Shown here: piece after piece, positions 17,600 through 26,894 of the stretch
How the letters are laid out: each line of letters starts with the position of its first letter
Numbering within the stretch: position 1 is the first letter of the stretch
NCBI GenBank assembly: GCA_937876865.1
Contig: CALEFF010000043.1
Location: 1 to 44,829 of the forward strand
DNA length: 44,829 nucleotides
Source of the DNA: an uncultured Bacteroidales bacterium
Lineage (GTDB): Bacteria; Bacteroidota; Bacteroidia; Bacteroidales; P3
Reading direction: 5' to 3'
Notes under the pieces: model-generated
What the model was told of the DNA's origin: nothing
The model's database searches: none
The model's input: the letters and a program-made list of their open reading frames with translations, nothing else
Made by a program: the position numbers and the translations under genes

Positions 17600-19228
17600 A
17601 TGGCAAAAAACATAATATTCAACACAGAAGCAAGAGAACAATTAAGATTAGGAGTTGATGCTTTGGCTAATGCTGTTAAAGTAACATTAGGGCCAAAGGG
17701 AAGAAACGTTATTATTGATAAAAAGTTCGGTGCGCCACATATTACAAAGGACGGAGTTTCTGTTGCTAAGGAAGTAGAATTAGAAGACGCAGTTCAAAAC
17801 ATGGGAGCTCAGTTAGTAAAAGAAGTTGCTTCAAAAACTAACGATCAAGCAGGAGATGGAACTACAACAGCAACAGTTTTAGCACAAGCAATAGTAAACA
17901 CAGGAATCAAAAACGTAACTGCAGGTGCTAATCCAATGGATTTGAAACGTGGTATTGACAAAGCAGTTGCCGAAGTAATAAAAGATTTAAAAGCTCGTTC
18001 AAGAGAAATTGGCGAAGGCAAAGAAAAAGTAGAACAAGTTGCTACAATATCTGCAAATAATGACAAATTCATTGGTCAAATGATTGCAGAGGCAATGGAT
18101 AAAGTTAAAAAAGAAGGCGTAATCACTATTGAAGAAGCAAAAGGCTTAGACACAACAGTAAAAGTTGTAGAAGGAATGCAATTTGATAGAGGATTCCTTT
18201 CTCCATACTTTGTTACAAACACAGAAAAGATGGAAGCAATATACGAAAATCCTTTCATCTTAATCTATGACAAAAAAATATCTAACCTAAAAGAACTTTT
18301 ACCTATATTAGAAAAAACAGTTCAAACAGGAAGAGGCTTACTTATCATATCAGAAGACATAGAAGGCGAAGCATTAGCAACACTTGTTGTAAACCGTCTA
18401 AGAGGTTCTTTGAAAATTGTTGCAGTTAAAGCACCAGGATTTGGAGACAGAAGAAAAGAAATGTTAGAAGACATAGCAATTCTTACAGGTGGTACAGTAA
18501 TTTCAGAAGAAAAAGGATACAAACTTGAAGATGCTGACCTTACAATGCTTGGTTCTGCTCAAAAAATAACAGTTGATAAAGACAACACAACAATTGTATC
18601 AGGAGCAGGAGCAAAAGAACAAATAGATGCAAGAGTTAGTCAAATCAAAGCTCAAATCGAAAAAACAACTTCTGACTATGACAGAGAAAAACTACAAGAA
18701 AGACTTGCAAAACTTGCAGGTGGAGTTGCAGTAATCTATGTTGGAGCAGCCTCAGAGGTAGAAATGAAAGAAAAGAAAGACCGTTTTGACGATGCACTTA
18801 ACGCAACAAGAGCAGCACTTGAAGAAGGAATTATCCCAGGCGGTGGAGTAGCTTTCATAAGAGCAATTTCAGCCTTAGATAACCTTAAAGGAGAAAACGA
18901 AGACGAAGAAACAGGAATCCAAATCGTACGCAGAGCATTAGAAGAGCCACTTCGCCAAATCGTAGCCAATGCAGGAATGGAAGGATCTGTTGTTGTAAAC
19001 AAAGTAAAAGAGCTTCAAGGAGATTTTGGCTTTAATGCAAGAACAGAAGTCTATGAAGACCTACACGCAAGTGGAGTTATAGACCCTACAAAGGTAGCAA
19101 GAGTAGCAATAGAGAATGCAGCGTCAATCGCATCTATGATTTTGACAACAGAATGCGTTCTTTCAGAAATAAAAGAAGAAGCACCAGCGATGCCAGGTGC
19201 ACCAGGTGGAATGCCAGGAATGTATTAA
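17600..19228 (+). CDS. groEL: Chaperonin GroEL
   Basis: This 542-residue subunit of the tetradecameric folding chamber has all the hallmark segments: VTLGPKGRNVIIDKKFGAP, AGDGTTTATVLAQAIV for ATP binding and hydrolysis, and the GGMPGMY-type C-terminal tail. It is in an operon with groES and ends at a clear hairpin terminator at 19241-19278. Expression is probably driven by the -24/-12 element upstream of groES. Confidence 0.98.
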   Translation: MAKNIIFNTEAREQLRLGVDALANAVKVTLGPKGRNVIIDKKFGAPHITKDGVSVAKEVELEDAVQNMGAQLVKEVASKTNDQAGDGTTTATVLAQAIVNTGIKNVTAGANPMDLKRGIDKAVAEVIKDLKARSREIGEGKEKVEQVATISANNDKFIGQMIAEAMDKVKKEGVITIEEAKGLDTTVKVVEGMQFDRGFLSPYFVTNTEKMEAIYENPFILIYDKKISNLKELLPILEKTVQTGRGLLIISEDIEGEALATLVVNRLRGSLKIVAVKAPGFGDRRKEMLEDIAILTGGTVISEEKGYKLEDADLTMLGSAQKITVDKDNTTIVSGAGAKEQIDARVSQIKAQIEKTTSDYDREKLQERLAKLAGGVAVIYVGAASEVEMKEKKDRFDDALNATRAALEEGIIPGGGVAFIRAISALDNLKGENEDEETGIQIVRRALEEPLRQIVANAGMEGSVVVNKVKELQGDFGFNARTEVYEDLHASGVIDPTKVARVAIENAASIASMILTTECVLSEIKEEAPAMPGAPGGMPGMY

Positions 19229-19240
19229 AAATAATGAAAC

Positions 19241-19278
19241 AATAAGTCCAAGAGTTTTTCTTGGGCTTATTGTTTTTT
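19241..19278 (+). terminator. Rho-independent terminator after groEL
   Basis: A 13-bp stem with one T-G wobble (19241-19253 with 19259-19271) and a five-base loop is followed by a run of six T. It lies 12 nt after the groEL stop and 15 nt before the next gene. Confidence 0.88.
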
Positions 19279-19292
19279 AAAAACAAGATATT

Positions 19293-19781
19293 ATGATACA
19301 AAGAATACAAACATTATACTTAGTTGGTGTTTTAGTCCTTTCAGTATTAAGTTTCTGTTTCCCGTTAGCAGAGTTTGAAACAGATAAGTACGATACAACA
19401 GAATATAACATTCTTCCAAAAGATTTACCAGCAGACTCAACTGCACTTCCTCAAACAACAATTGCGTGGAATGCGATATTCTTCCCTGTTGCCACAGGAA
19501 TACTTGCATTAGTTGCTATTTTCCTATTTAAAAATCGTCCTTTGCAAATGCGAATCTCAGCTTTTGGATTCCTTATTGCGACAATCTATGTAGGAATGCT
19601 TCTTTTGTGGATAATTTCCGCACAAGAAACTGCACTTGCAGAGCAACAAATCCAAGTAACCAAAATAATATATGGCGTTTCCACTTATCTACCAATGGGA
19701 CAAGTCTTATTATTTATCTTAGCCCAAAGAGCGATTAAAAAAGACGAAAAATTAGTCAGAGATTCTGAAAGAATCAGATAA
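19293..19781 (+). CDS. DUF4293 family integral membrane protein
   Basis: This 162-residue protein starts MIQRIQTLYLVGV, the characteristic opening of the Bacteroidota DUF4293 family, and has four predicted transmembrane helices (about residues 5-24, 58-79, 88-110 and 125-145) and a charged C-terminal tail. Function is unknown. It sits between the groEL terminator and array B. A TAnnTTTG box is not evident, so its promoter is unresolved. Confidence 0.8.
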   Translation: MIQRIQTLYLVGVLVLSVLSFCFPLAEFETDKYDTTEYNILPKDLPADSTALPQTTIAWNAIFFPVATGILALVAIFLFKNRPLQMRISAFGFLIATIYVGMLLLWIISAQETALAEQQIQVTKIIYGVSTYLPMGQVLLFILAQRAIKKDEKLVRDSERIR

Positions 19782-19808
19782 ATAACTCTAAGAGTTAGAA
19801 AAATAAAA

Positions 19809-19862
19809 CAAAGAAATAATTTAATAAAGCAAAGAAATAATTTTTTAATTCTTTGCTTTATT
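19809..19862. repeat. Array B: two 21-bp units plus an inverted unit, forming a hairpin
   Basis: CAAAGAAA (complement of TTTCTTTG) starts at 19809 and 19830, 21 bp apart. An inverted copy, ATTCTTTG, starts at 19848. The inversion gives a perfect 14-bp inverted repeat (19823-19836 with 19849-19862, 12-nt loop) followed by seven T, so it could also end the DUF4293 transcript. The -7 box of the dipeptidase gene lies just downstream. Confidence 0.7.
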
Positions 19863-19872
19863 TTTTTATTCT

Positions 19873-19880
19873 TATCTTTG
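19873..19880 (+). promoter_or_regulatory. -7 box for the dipeptidase operon
   Basis: TATCTTTG matches TAnnTTTG. A TTTG at 19852-19855, within the inverted unit of array B, lies 17 nt upstream and may serve as the -33 element. The box supports the ATG at 19904. Confidence 0.65.
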
Positions 19881-19903
19881 CAGAAATTAAACTTTTAAAC
19901 GCA

Positions 19904-21610
19904 ATGAAAAAACTAAGATTAAGCATTTTAATATTGGCTATTTCAGCCTTTTTTTCACAATCCTTTGCTTGCACAAGCATATTAGTAACACGTAAAGCCT
20001 CAAAAAATGGCTCTACAATGATAACTTATGCTGCCGATTCTCACACTCGTTATGGCGATTTGTACTATTTACCTGGTGGAGTGCATAAACTGGGCGAAAT
20101 GATACAGATTTTTGATTACGGAGATGGCAGACCGCTTATTCAAATTCCACAAGTAGAACGCACATTCACCATTATTCGTAATGCAAACGAAGTTGGACTT
20201 GGCATAACCGAAACAACCTTTGGAGGAAGAGCAGAGCTTGAAAGCAAAACTCCTGCAATCGATTACGGAAGTCTAATAAGACTTGCACTGCAAAGAGCAT
20301 CTAATGCAAGAGAAGCAATAAAAGTAATAGCCGAACTAACAGAAACTTACGGTTATTGTTCATCTGGCGAAAGTTTTTCAATAGCAGACGACAAGGAAGT
20401 TTGGATTATGGAAATTATTGGAAAAGGAGAAGAAAAAGGAGCTGTGTGGGTAGCGATGAAAATACCAGAAGGCTACATTTCTGCACACGCAAATCACGCT
20501 CGAATCACAACTTTCCCACTTGAAGCAAAGAAATCCTACAAAAGTATAAGCTCTAAATCGCTTAAACATATATTTCACCCTGATGTAGAGGTAGTTTATA
20601 GCCACGATGTCATTGCATTTGCACGCAAAAAAGGTTATTTCAACGGAAAAGACCAAGAATTTTCTTTCTCAGACACATACGCACCAATCAATTTCTCTGC
20701 TGCAAGAGGCTGTGAGTCGAGAGTATGGTCTATTTTCCGCCGTTGCAATTCTCAAATGCAACAATACGAAAACTATGCTATGGGATACGATTTACAAAAC
20801 CGTATGCCACTTTGGATAAAACCCGATAATTTACTAAGTGTTCAAGATGTAATGGAGTTAATGCGAGATCACTTTCAAGGAACAAAGATGGATATGACAC
20901 AAGACTTAGGAGCAGGTCCGTTTAAGTGCCCTTATCGTTGGAGACCAATGGATTTCACTATTGATGGCGTAGAATACGTACACGAAAGAGCAATTTCAAC
21001 ACAACAAACAGGCTTTTCAATGGTTATAGAATCAAGAGAAAATATGCCAACTTTTGCAAAAGGATTGATGTGGTTTGGAGTTGATGACACTTATTCAACA
21101 GTTTATATGCCAATTTACACAGCATTGCAACAAGTAAGTGAACACCTACAAGAAGGAAATGGAGCAATGATAGAATATAGTGAAACATCAATGTTTTGGT
21201 TATTTAATTTCGTAACAAATTTTGCATATTCTCGCTACTCTGATATGATAAAAGACATAAGAAAAAAACAAAAAGACTTAGAAGACCATTTCATAAAAGA
21301 AGTTTCTGCCTTTGACGAAAAAATACTCTTATCTTTCAATCAAAAAAACTCTGAACAAGAAATAAAAAACTCTATGACATTGTTCTCTAACCATAAAGTA
21401 GCATTAACCTTTAAAGAATGGACAAACTTAAAACACTACCTATTGGTAAAATACATTGACGGAAATGTGAAGAAAGAAGCAGATGGAAAATTTATTGAAA
21501 ATCCTTACAGAAAAGGACAATGTGTTTCTCCTTCGCAACCTCAATATCCAGCAGAATGGTATGAAGTAATAGTAAAAGACAATGGAGAAATTCTTAAAGT
21601 AAAAAAATAA
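19904..21610 (+). CDS. C69-family dipeptidase, secreted
   Basis: This 568-residue protein has a signal peptide ending SFA before CTSILVTRKASKNG. Cys23 would become the N-terminal nucleophile after processing, as in N-terminal-nucleophile peptidases of family C69 (dipeptidase A type). Further family segments are TYAADSHTRYGDLYYLPGG, NEVGLGITETTFGGR and SPSDTYAP-like FSDTYAPINFSA. It probably hydrolyses dipeptides in the periplasm. The ATG at 19904 is chosen because an upstream in-frame ATG precedes the -7 box. It is followed by a DUF456 gene after 19 nt. Confidence 0.9.
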   Translation: MKKLRLSILILAISAFFSQSFACTSILVTRKASKNGSTMITYAADSHTRYGDLYYLPGGVHKLGEMIQIFDYGDGRPLIQIPQVERTFTIIRNANEVGLGITETTFGGRAELESKTPAIDYGSLIRLALQRASNAREAIKVIAELTETYGYCSSGESFSIADDKEVWIMEIIGKGEEKGAVWVAMKIPEGYISAHANHARITTFPLEAKKSYKSISSKSLKHIFHPDVEVVYSHDVIAFARKKGYFNGKDQEFSFSDTYAPINFSAARGCESRVWSIFRRCNSQMQQYENYAMGYDLQNRMPLWIKPDNLLSVQDVMELMRDHFQGTKMDMTQDLGAGPFKCPYRWRPMDFTIDGVEYVHERAISTQQTGFSMVIESRENMPTFAKGLMWFGVDDTYSTVYMPIYTALQQVSEHLQEGNGAMIEYSETSMFWLFNFVTNFAYSRYSDMIKDIRKKQKDLEDHFIKEVSAFDEKILLSFNQKNSEQEIKNSMTLFSNHKVALTFKEWTNLKHYLLVKYIDGNVKKEADGKFIENPYRKGQCVSPSQPQYPAEWYEVIVKDNGEILKVKK

Positions 21611-21629
21611 ATAAAACAAAAACACAGTT

Positions 21630-22145
21630 ATGACATATCTTATCATTGTTTTAGCCTTATTATTAGGCATAATAGGAATTATAGGAGCAATAGTGCCCGG
21701 ATTACCTGGCACTCCACTGAGTTATCTTGGCATATTAGCCTTGATTTTTTTACCAAATTTTCCTGTAAACTCTACCTATCTTATTGTAATGGCTGTTATT
21801 GCAGTAATAATTACAATACTTGATTATGTAATTCCAATTATTGGAACAAAAAAATTTGGAGGCACAAAAGCAGGTGTAAGAGGTAGCACAATAGGTCTTG
21901 TTGTTAGCATTTTCATTTTGCCATTATTAGGAATCACAATAGGACCTTTTGGAATTTTTGGAATAATATTAGGGCCTTTTCTTGGAGCTTATTTTGGAGA
22001 AATGATAGCTCACAACGACAAAAACGCCTTACGCTCTGCATTTGGTTCGTTTATAGGATTTATTGCAGGGACTTTCATCAAGGTTATCTATGGAATAATT
22101 GCCTTTATCTTTATAATAAAAGATTGTTGGACATATTTATTTTAA
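21630..22145 (+). CDS. DUF456 family membrane protein
   Basis: This 171-residue, very hydrophobic protein has the Gly/Pro-rich repeats of DUF456: GAIVPGLPGTPLSYLG near the N terminus, the KKFGGTKAGVRGSTIG centre and GPFLGAYFGE. About five membrane segments are visible. Function is unknown; a glycine-zipper-like membrane role is only inferred. It is in a probable operon with the dipeptidase (19 nt upstream) and the phosphatase (6 nt downstream). Confidence 0.85.
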   Translation: MTYLIIVLALLLGIIGIIGAIVPGLPGTPLSYLGILALIFLPNFPVNSTYLIVMAVIAVIITILDYVIPIIGTKKFGGTKAGVRGSTIGLVVSIFILPLLGITIGPFGIFGIILGPFLGAYFGEMIAHNDKNALRSAFGSFIGFIAGTFIKVIYGIIAFIFIIKDCWTYLF

Positions 22146-22151
22146 GTAAAA

Positions 22152-22613
22152 ATGGAAAAAACAAAAATACTCTTTGTCTGTCATGGAAATATTTGCAGAA
22201 GCCCTATGGCAGAGTTTATAATGAAAGACTTGGTTAAGAAAAAAGGCGTAGAATCTCGCTTTGAAATTGCCTCTTGTGCCACAAGCCGAGAAGAAATTGG
22301 CAATAGCGTTTATCCTCCTGCAAAAAGAAAACTTGCAGAACATAATATATCTTGCGAAGGCAAAACAGCACGTCAATTTACCAAAGAAGACTATGATTAT
22401 TACGACTACATAATTGCAATGGATCGCAATAACCTAAGAAATCTCACACCATTTGTAAAAGAAGACAAAGAAAACAAAATTTCCCTTATGATGACTCATT
22501 GCCAAGAGCATAAAGACGTAGCAGATCCTTGGTACACCGGAGATTTTGAAGCTACTTGGCAAGATTTATTCAAAGCCTGCACCTCGCTACTTCAAAACCT
22601 TCTCGTAGGCTAA
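22152..22613 (+). CDS. Low-molecular-weight protein-tyrosine phosphatase
   Basis: This 153-residue enzyme carries the P-loop CHGNICRS at residues 10-17 (nucleophile Cys10, Arg16) and the general-acid motif DPWYTGDF near the C terminus. In bacteria such enzymes act on phosphotyrosine proteins, often those controlling polysaccharide export; no kinase is present nearby. It is the last gene of the dipeptidase operon. Its 3' end overlaps the convergent acetyltransferase gene by 27 bp. Confidence 0.93.
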   Translation: MEKTKILFVCHGNICRSPMAEFIMKDLVKKKGVESRFEIASCATSREEIGNSVYPPAKRKLAEHNISCEGKTARQFTKEDYDYYDYIIAMDRNNLRNLTPFVKEDKENKISLMMTHCQEHKDVADPWYTGDFEATWQDLFKACTSLLQNLLVG

Positions 22614-23102
22614 CCTAACACTTTCGTACATAACCTTACCACAATATTTATAATGCAAGGAAGCAACAAGTCCTTGCATTATTTTATTATCGGGGTGCGT
22701 ATCTATTCTTATACTATCGGAAGAAAGTTTTGCTTCCTTCTCTGCAAAAATCATAAATAACTTACCATACCCCTCTCCTACGCAAGAATCGCTAACGCAA
22801 GCCCTATGAATAGTTGCATAATTCTGCGTTTGCAAAATCCAATTTCCTCCTTCAAGGTCGTTATATGCCTTTTCGCCTGTGTAAACCAATGCTCCGTATG
22901 CTAAAATCTTTTCTTCCTTGCACAAAACTCTACCTACACCGTTTGCAATGTCTTGTAAAACGACTTCTTTATTTGGATAGCCGTTTTGCCATTGCGAAAT
23001 TCCTGCATTGCCAAGTCTTTTTATTGCACAATTTAAGATTTCCACTATATTATCTACCTCATTAAGAGTTGGTTTTCTAAAAACAAATCTTTCTTGATTC
23101 AT
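22587..23102 (-). CDS. GNAT family N-acetyltransferase
   Basis: This 171-residue protein has the GNAT pattern: the start FRKPTLNEVDNIVEIL, VSDSCVGEGYGKLFMIFAE (acetyl-CoA pyrophosphate loop) and RIDTHPDNKIMQGLVASLHY. Bacteroidota relatives are annotated only as GNAT; the acyl acceptor is unknown. The ATG at 23102 is chosen because an upstream in-frame extension would run through the divergent promoter region. The gene is convergent with, and overlaps, the phosphatase gene. Confidence 0.85.
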   Translation of the reverse strand: MNQERFVFRKPTLNEVDNIVEILNCAIKRLGNAGISQWQNGYPNKEVVLQDIANGVGRVLCKEEKILAYGALVYTGEKAYNDLEGGNWILQTQNYATIHRACVSDSCVGEGYGKLFMIFAEKEAKLSSDSIRIDTHPDNKIMQGLVASLHYKYCGKVMYESVRLAYEKVLK

Positions 23103-23129
23103 AAAAAATTCAATAAAACTTTGATTTGG

Positions 23130-23137
23130 CAAATATA
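23130..23137 (-). promoter_or_regulatory. -7 box for the GNAT gene
   Basis: TATATTTG on the minus strand lies 27 nt upstream of the GNAT ATG. It is only 18 bp from the divergent -7 box of the PspC gene, so the two promoters overlap and probably compete. Confidence 0.6.
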
Positions 23138-23155
23138 CAACAAAAAAATTTTCTT

Positions 23156-23163
23156 TATATTTG
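23156..23163 (+). promoter_or_regulatory. -7 box for the PspC-domain gene
   Basis: TATATTTG matches TAnnTTTG and lies 17 nt before the ATG at 23181. It rules out an upstream in-frame ATG at 23094 as the start. Confidence 0.62.
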
Positions 23164-23180
23164 CAAAAACAAAAAAACAA

Positions 23181-23375
23181 ATGACTATGAAAAAATTGTA
23201 TCGTTCTAATACAAATAGAAAACTTTGCGGAGTATGTGGTGGATTTGCAGAATATTTTGATTTAGACCCTACTATAATGAGACTTTTAGTTGTAATTCTC
23301 ACTCTTTTTGGAGGAGGTGGATTATTGATATATTTAATTTGTGCATTAGTTATTCCAAACAACCCAATACAATAA
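23181..23375 (+). CDS. PspC-domain small membrane protein
   Basis: This 64-residue protein starts MTMKKLYRSNTNRKLCGVCGG, with the conserved GVCGGFAEYFDLDPTIMRL motif and one transmembrane segment (about residues 36-58), as in stand-alone PspC domains. These are linked to envelope stress, but a specific role here is not shown. Its 3' end overlaps the convergent GH95 gene by 26 bp. A second ATG at 23187 is also possible. Confidence 0.88.
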   Translation: MTMKKLYRSNTNRKLCGVCGGFAEYFDLDPTIMRLLVVILTLFGGGGLLIYLICALVIPNNPIQ

Positions 23376-25770
23376 GCTTTCCGTTTTCGTATTTTATAAG
23401 ATACGAACGTCCTTTCTTTGTTTTGAAAGAAAGTTCTTTGTCTTTATATTTTATTTTACACTCTTGACCTTGAAGAGATGTGATATTTATTTGTGTTAAT
23501 TCACCTTCTTGCCAATATATATCAACAACAAATCCTCCTCTTGCAAGCAATCCTTTTACCTTTCCTTGCTCCCACGCCATTGGAAGTGCTGGAAGAATTT
23601 GCAAAAAGCCAAGATGCGACTGCAAAAGCATTTCTATAATTCCTGCACTTGCTCCAAAATTTCCGTCAATCTGAAAAGGAGGATGCGAATCCCAAAGATT
23701 ATCTAATGTTCCTTCGGAAAGCAAATTATTAAACAAAAGATAAGCTCTATCACCATAGCAAAGTCTTGCCCATTGATTGATTTTCCAACCCATACTCCAA
23801 CCTGTTGCTCCATCGCCTCTGTGATTTAACACAATCTTTGAGGCTTCTGCTAAATCAGGTGTAAGACTTGGCGAAATAGTTGTGCCGGGGTGTAAGCCAA
23901 ATAAATGATTTACGTGTCTATGTTCATCTTTCGGATTATCAATATCTTCACTCCACTCCATAAGTTGCCCATAACGCCCAATTTTATAAGGCATTATATT
24001 TTTCAACACCTTTTTCCATTCTTTTCTTTGGCTTTTGTCTTTACCAAGAGTCTCACTTGCCTTTATAGCACAAAGCAATATTTCTCTTGCTACTGCATTA
24101 CAAAATGTAGCTCCTTGATCTATCGGCCCATGTTCAGGAGATGTTGAAGGACAAGCAGTGTATATTCCATCGGGTCTTTGCCATAGATAATCCACCGTAA
24201 AGTTTGCACTCTCTTTAATTATATCATAAGCATAACTTTCTAAGAATTCTTTGTCGCGATTAAAGTCATATTGTTCCCAAAGGTAAATAGCAAGCCACGG
24301 ACCAGCCATTGGAGAAAGATTCCAACTCATATCCTCACTTGCAAGCGGAGATGTAAATCCAAATATGTTAGAAGAAATTGATGCAGTCCAACCTCTTGCG
24401 TTATAATACGCCTTTGCAGTTTCTCTACCCGGCAAAACAAGTGTGCGAATATAGTCCATCAAAGGCTGATTGCACTCAATAAGATTTCCTTGACAAGCAA
24501 TCCAATAATTCATTTGAAGATTTATGTTGTTATGATAATCAACCCTCCAAGCACCATCAACACCTCTTGCCCAAATTCCTTGTAAATTTGCGGGCAAATT
24601 GCCTTTTCGCGAAGAGGCAATTAGTAAATATCTTCCAAATTGAAAATATAATTCTTCTAAACCATAATCTGCTTTCCCATTTCGGTAGTTTTCAAGACGT
24701 TTATCAGTAGGAAAATCCTCAAACCTTTCATTTGGATTGAGATTCAACTCCACTCTATTAAACAATTTACAATAATCCTCTAAATGTCTTTGCTTTAAAT
24801 CTTGATAATTCAAGGTTTCAATTCTCTCAAAGGTCTTTTTCGTTGTTTCAAAAGGGTTAATTCCAACGTATGTATTGCAATCGGAAAAATCGGGCGTGAA
24901 ATTCATAAAATAATCCGTATCTCCTGCCAAAAGAAAGACAACCTCATCGCTACCTTTTACCGAAATTTCTCCTTTTTCGTTTATTTCCACCTCACCATTC
25001 TTTGCCTTTACCCTTATTCTCAAAGCAAACTCCATTTCATTGTCTTTTAAACGTCCACAAAACAAGACTTCATTTTTATCAATCGGCTTTATCTCGATAT
25101 AAGACTCTGGATTTGGACGAAAAACTAAGCGTAAATTTTGCTTTTCTTTTTGATTTGCCGAGAATTTACAAACAATCACACTATCGGGATAAGAAACAAA
25201 ATATTCTCTTGCGTAGTTTATTCCATTATTTTCAAATTCTACTTTTGCCAAAGCTGAATCAATATAAAGAGAACGAGAGTAATTCTTTGTTAAGTCTTCA
25301 TTCAAAGATGTATAAATATTGATTTCCCCAAGGGTTGTGTAAGAGCCAAAGCGAAAAGGCTTCTCATTATAGTCCTCATAGGCTGCATAAGAGTTAAAAT
25401 TCTGCTTTGTAAGTTTTTCTGCCTTTGCATAATCTCCTTCAAGAAAGGCTTTGCGTATTGAATCTAAAAGATAAGCAGAATTTTTATTCACATTCCAATA
25501 ATAAGAAGCAGAATCCGATACATTAGGTCCCCCTCTCCAAAGCGATTTTTCGTTAAGAGTTAATCTTTCTATTGAAACCGAACCCAAAACATTTGCACCT
25601 AACGAGCCGTTTCCAATAGGCAAAGAAACATTTTCCCACTCCCAATCAGAAGAATAATCATAGAAAGAAAGAGTATCAAGAGAACGAGTAGGCTTATCAA
25701 ACCAAACTCGCATTTGAGCCTGAGAAAAAAAACAAAAAAGGCAAAAAATAACAATTATATAACGTTTCAT
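23350..25770 (-). CDS. Glycoside hydrolase family 95 alpha-L-fucosidase, secreted
   Basis: This 806-residue protein has a signal peptide (MKRYIIVIFCLFCFFSQAQ) and GH95 domain order: N-terminal beta-sandwich starting LPIGNGSLGANV, a linker, and an (alpha/alpha)6 barrel. The family's catalytic and water-activating positions appear as NNINLQMNYW (asparagines), CPSTSPEH (acid Glu) and IDGNFGASAG (Asp). It should remove terminal alpha-1,2-linked L-fucose, or possibly L-galactose, from glycans in the periplasm or at the surface. It lies 5 nt after the WD40 lipoprotein gene. The ATG at 25770 is preferred to one at 25791, which adds residues before the signal peptide and would overlap the WD40 gene. 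No SusC/D pair is nearby. Confidence 0.92.
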   Translation of the reverse strand: MKRYIIVIFCLFCFFSQAQMRVWFDKPTRSLDTLSFYDYSSDWEWENVSLPIGNGSLGANVLGSVSIERLTLNEKSLWRGGPNVSDSASYYWNVNKNSAYLLDSIRKAFLEGDYAKAEKLTKQNFNSYAAYEDYNEKPFRFGSYTTLGEINIYTSLNEDLTKNYSRSLYIDSALAKVEFENNGINYAREYFVSYPDSVIVCKFSANQKEKQNLRLVFRPNPESYIEIKPIDKNEVLFCGRLKDNEMEFALRIRVKAKNGEVEINEKGEISVKGSDEVVFLLAGDTDYFMNFTPDFSDCNTYVGINPFETTKKTFERIETLNYQDLKQRHLEDYCKLFNRVELNLNPNERFEDFPTDKRLENYRNGKADYGLEELYFQFGRYLLIASSRKGNLPANLQGIWARGVDGAWRVDYHNNINLQMNYWIACQGNLIECNQPLMDYIRTLVLPGRETAKAYYNARGWTASISSNIFGFTSPLASEDMSWNLSPMAGPWLAIYLWEQYDFNRDKEFLESYAYDIIKESANFTVDYLWQRPDGIYTACPSTSPEHGPIDQGATFCNAVAREILLCAIKASETLGKDKSQRKEWKKVLKNIMPYKIGRYGQLMEWSEDIDNPKDEHRHVNHLFGLHPGTTISPSLTPDLAEASKIVLNHRGDGATGWSMGWKINQWARLCYGDRAYLLFNNLLSEGTLDNLWDSHPPFQIDGNFGASAGIIEMLLQSHLGFLQILPALPMAWEQGKVKGLLARGGFVVDIYWQEGELTQINITSLQGQECKIKYKDKELSFKTKKGRSYLIKYENGKLIVLGCLE

Positions 25771-25775
25771 AATTT

Positions 25776-26870
25776 TTATTCCATTCCCCATAGTTTCAAA
25801 GTATGATCTCCCGATGCGGAAACAACGTATCTACCATCAGGAGAAAAATTAGCATCCATTATTCTTTCATTATGACCCGATAAGGCCTTGACTAATTGAC
25901 CTGTGTTAGCGTCCCAAATTCTTAACACAAAGTCGTGAGCCGCAGAAATCAAGTAATTACCGCAAGGACTCCAACTTACAAAACTCAAACCAACATAATC
26001 TCCCGTTATATTAAGGATACACACACCTGTATTAGCGTCCCATATTTTTATAATATTCTCGTGAGAAACAGAAGCAATGCGAGAGCCATCAGGACTCCAC
26101 TCTACGTCCATAGGATATAAAGTATGTCCATTTAAAGTTTGAAGACACGTTCCAGAATTAAAGTCCCATATTTTTAAAGTCTTATCATTAGAGCAAGTAA
26201 CTAAGAGTGATCCATCAGGACTAAAACTTGGAGTTGCAACTTCGCTCGTATGCCCTGTTAAAACGTGAATACAGTTTCCAGAATAAGCGTCCCAAATTCT
26301 TGTAGTGCTATCCCACGAAGAAGAAGCAATGTATCTACCGTCCGGACTCCAATCTAAATGATTTACTCTGCCGGTATGCCCAACGAAAGTGCGAACACAA
26401 TCCCTTCCCTTTGTACTCCAAAGTTTCACAAGGCTATCTGTACCACAAGAAGCAATAAATTCTTTCGTTGAATTGAACTTTGCATCATAGATAATATTGT
26501 TAACATCGGCAAAAGTATCAACAACGCTCCATGAATCAACATCTACAACCTTAAAATCAAAATTTGCACACGAATAAACAATACTTTTACTATCCGAACT
26601 CCAATCTGCCGACATATAAAAGTCGGTTGGATTTGTTATAGTATTAAGACAAACAAATAAATCAAAATCTACCGAGTCATTTATTGGCTCTTGCTCCCCA
26701 TTATTCTCTTCTTCACCTTCCGTAGTATCAGTTTGAGTTTCTCCACTCCCACCTCCACCAAGAGTAGTGTTTGTTTCACTCTCATTATTCTCCAACCTAT
26801 CAATCGGATCCTCACAAGCAACACACAAAAACATTAAACCAATAAATAAAAACAAATATTTCATCTTCAT
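25776..26870 (-). CDS. WD40-repeat lipoprotein
   Basis: This protein of about 364 residues begins with a lipoprotein signal (KYLFLFIGLMFLCVAC) and acidic residues right after the cysteine, as in Bacteroidota surface-lipoprotein export signals. A low-complexity Gly/Thr/Glu linker follows, then about seven WD40 repeats. Repeats such as GHTGRVNHLDWSPDGRYIAS and the closing HTLKLWG form a beta-propeller, a protein-binding scaffold. The start at 26870 (or 26864) fits a lipoprotein; a longer in-frame extension upstream is encoded by array C and is judged spurious. It is in an operon with GH95. The ligand is unknown. Confidence 0.87.
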   Translation of the reverse strand: MKMKYLFLFIGLMFLCVACEDPIDRLENNESETNTTLGGGGSGETQTDTTEGEEENNGEQEPINDSVDFDLFVCLNTITNPTDFYMSADWSSDSKSIVYSCANFDFKVVDVDSWSVVDTFADVNNIIYDAKFNSTKEFIASCGTDSLVKLWSTKGRDCVRTFVGHTGRVNHLDWSPDGRYIASSSWDSTTRIWDAYSGNCIHVLTGHTSEVATPSFSPDGSLLVTCSNDKTLKIWDFNSGTCLQTLNGHTLYPMDVEWSPDGSRIASVSHENIIKIWDANTGVCILNITGDYVGLSFVSWSPCGNYLISAAHDFVLRIWDANTGQLVKALSGHNERIMDANFSPDGRYVVSASGDHTLKLWGME

Positions 26871-26894
26871 AATCTCAACAATTAAAAGCCAATA

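Noticed and set aside
19853..19903. Longer start for the dipeptidase
   Set aside because: It would precede the -7 box at 19873 and displace the signal peptide; ATG at 19904 fits.
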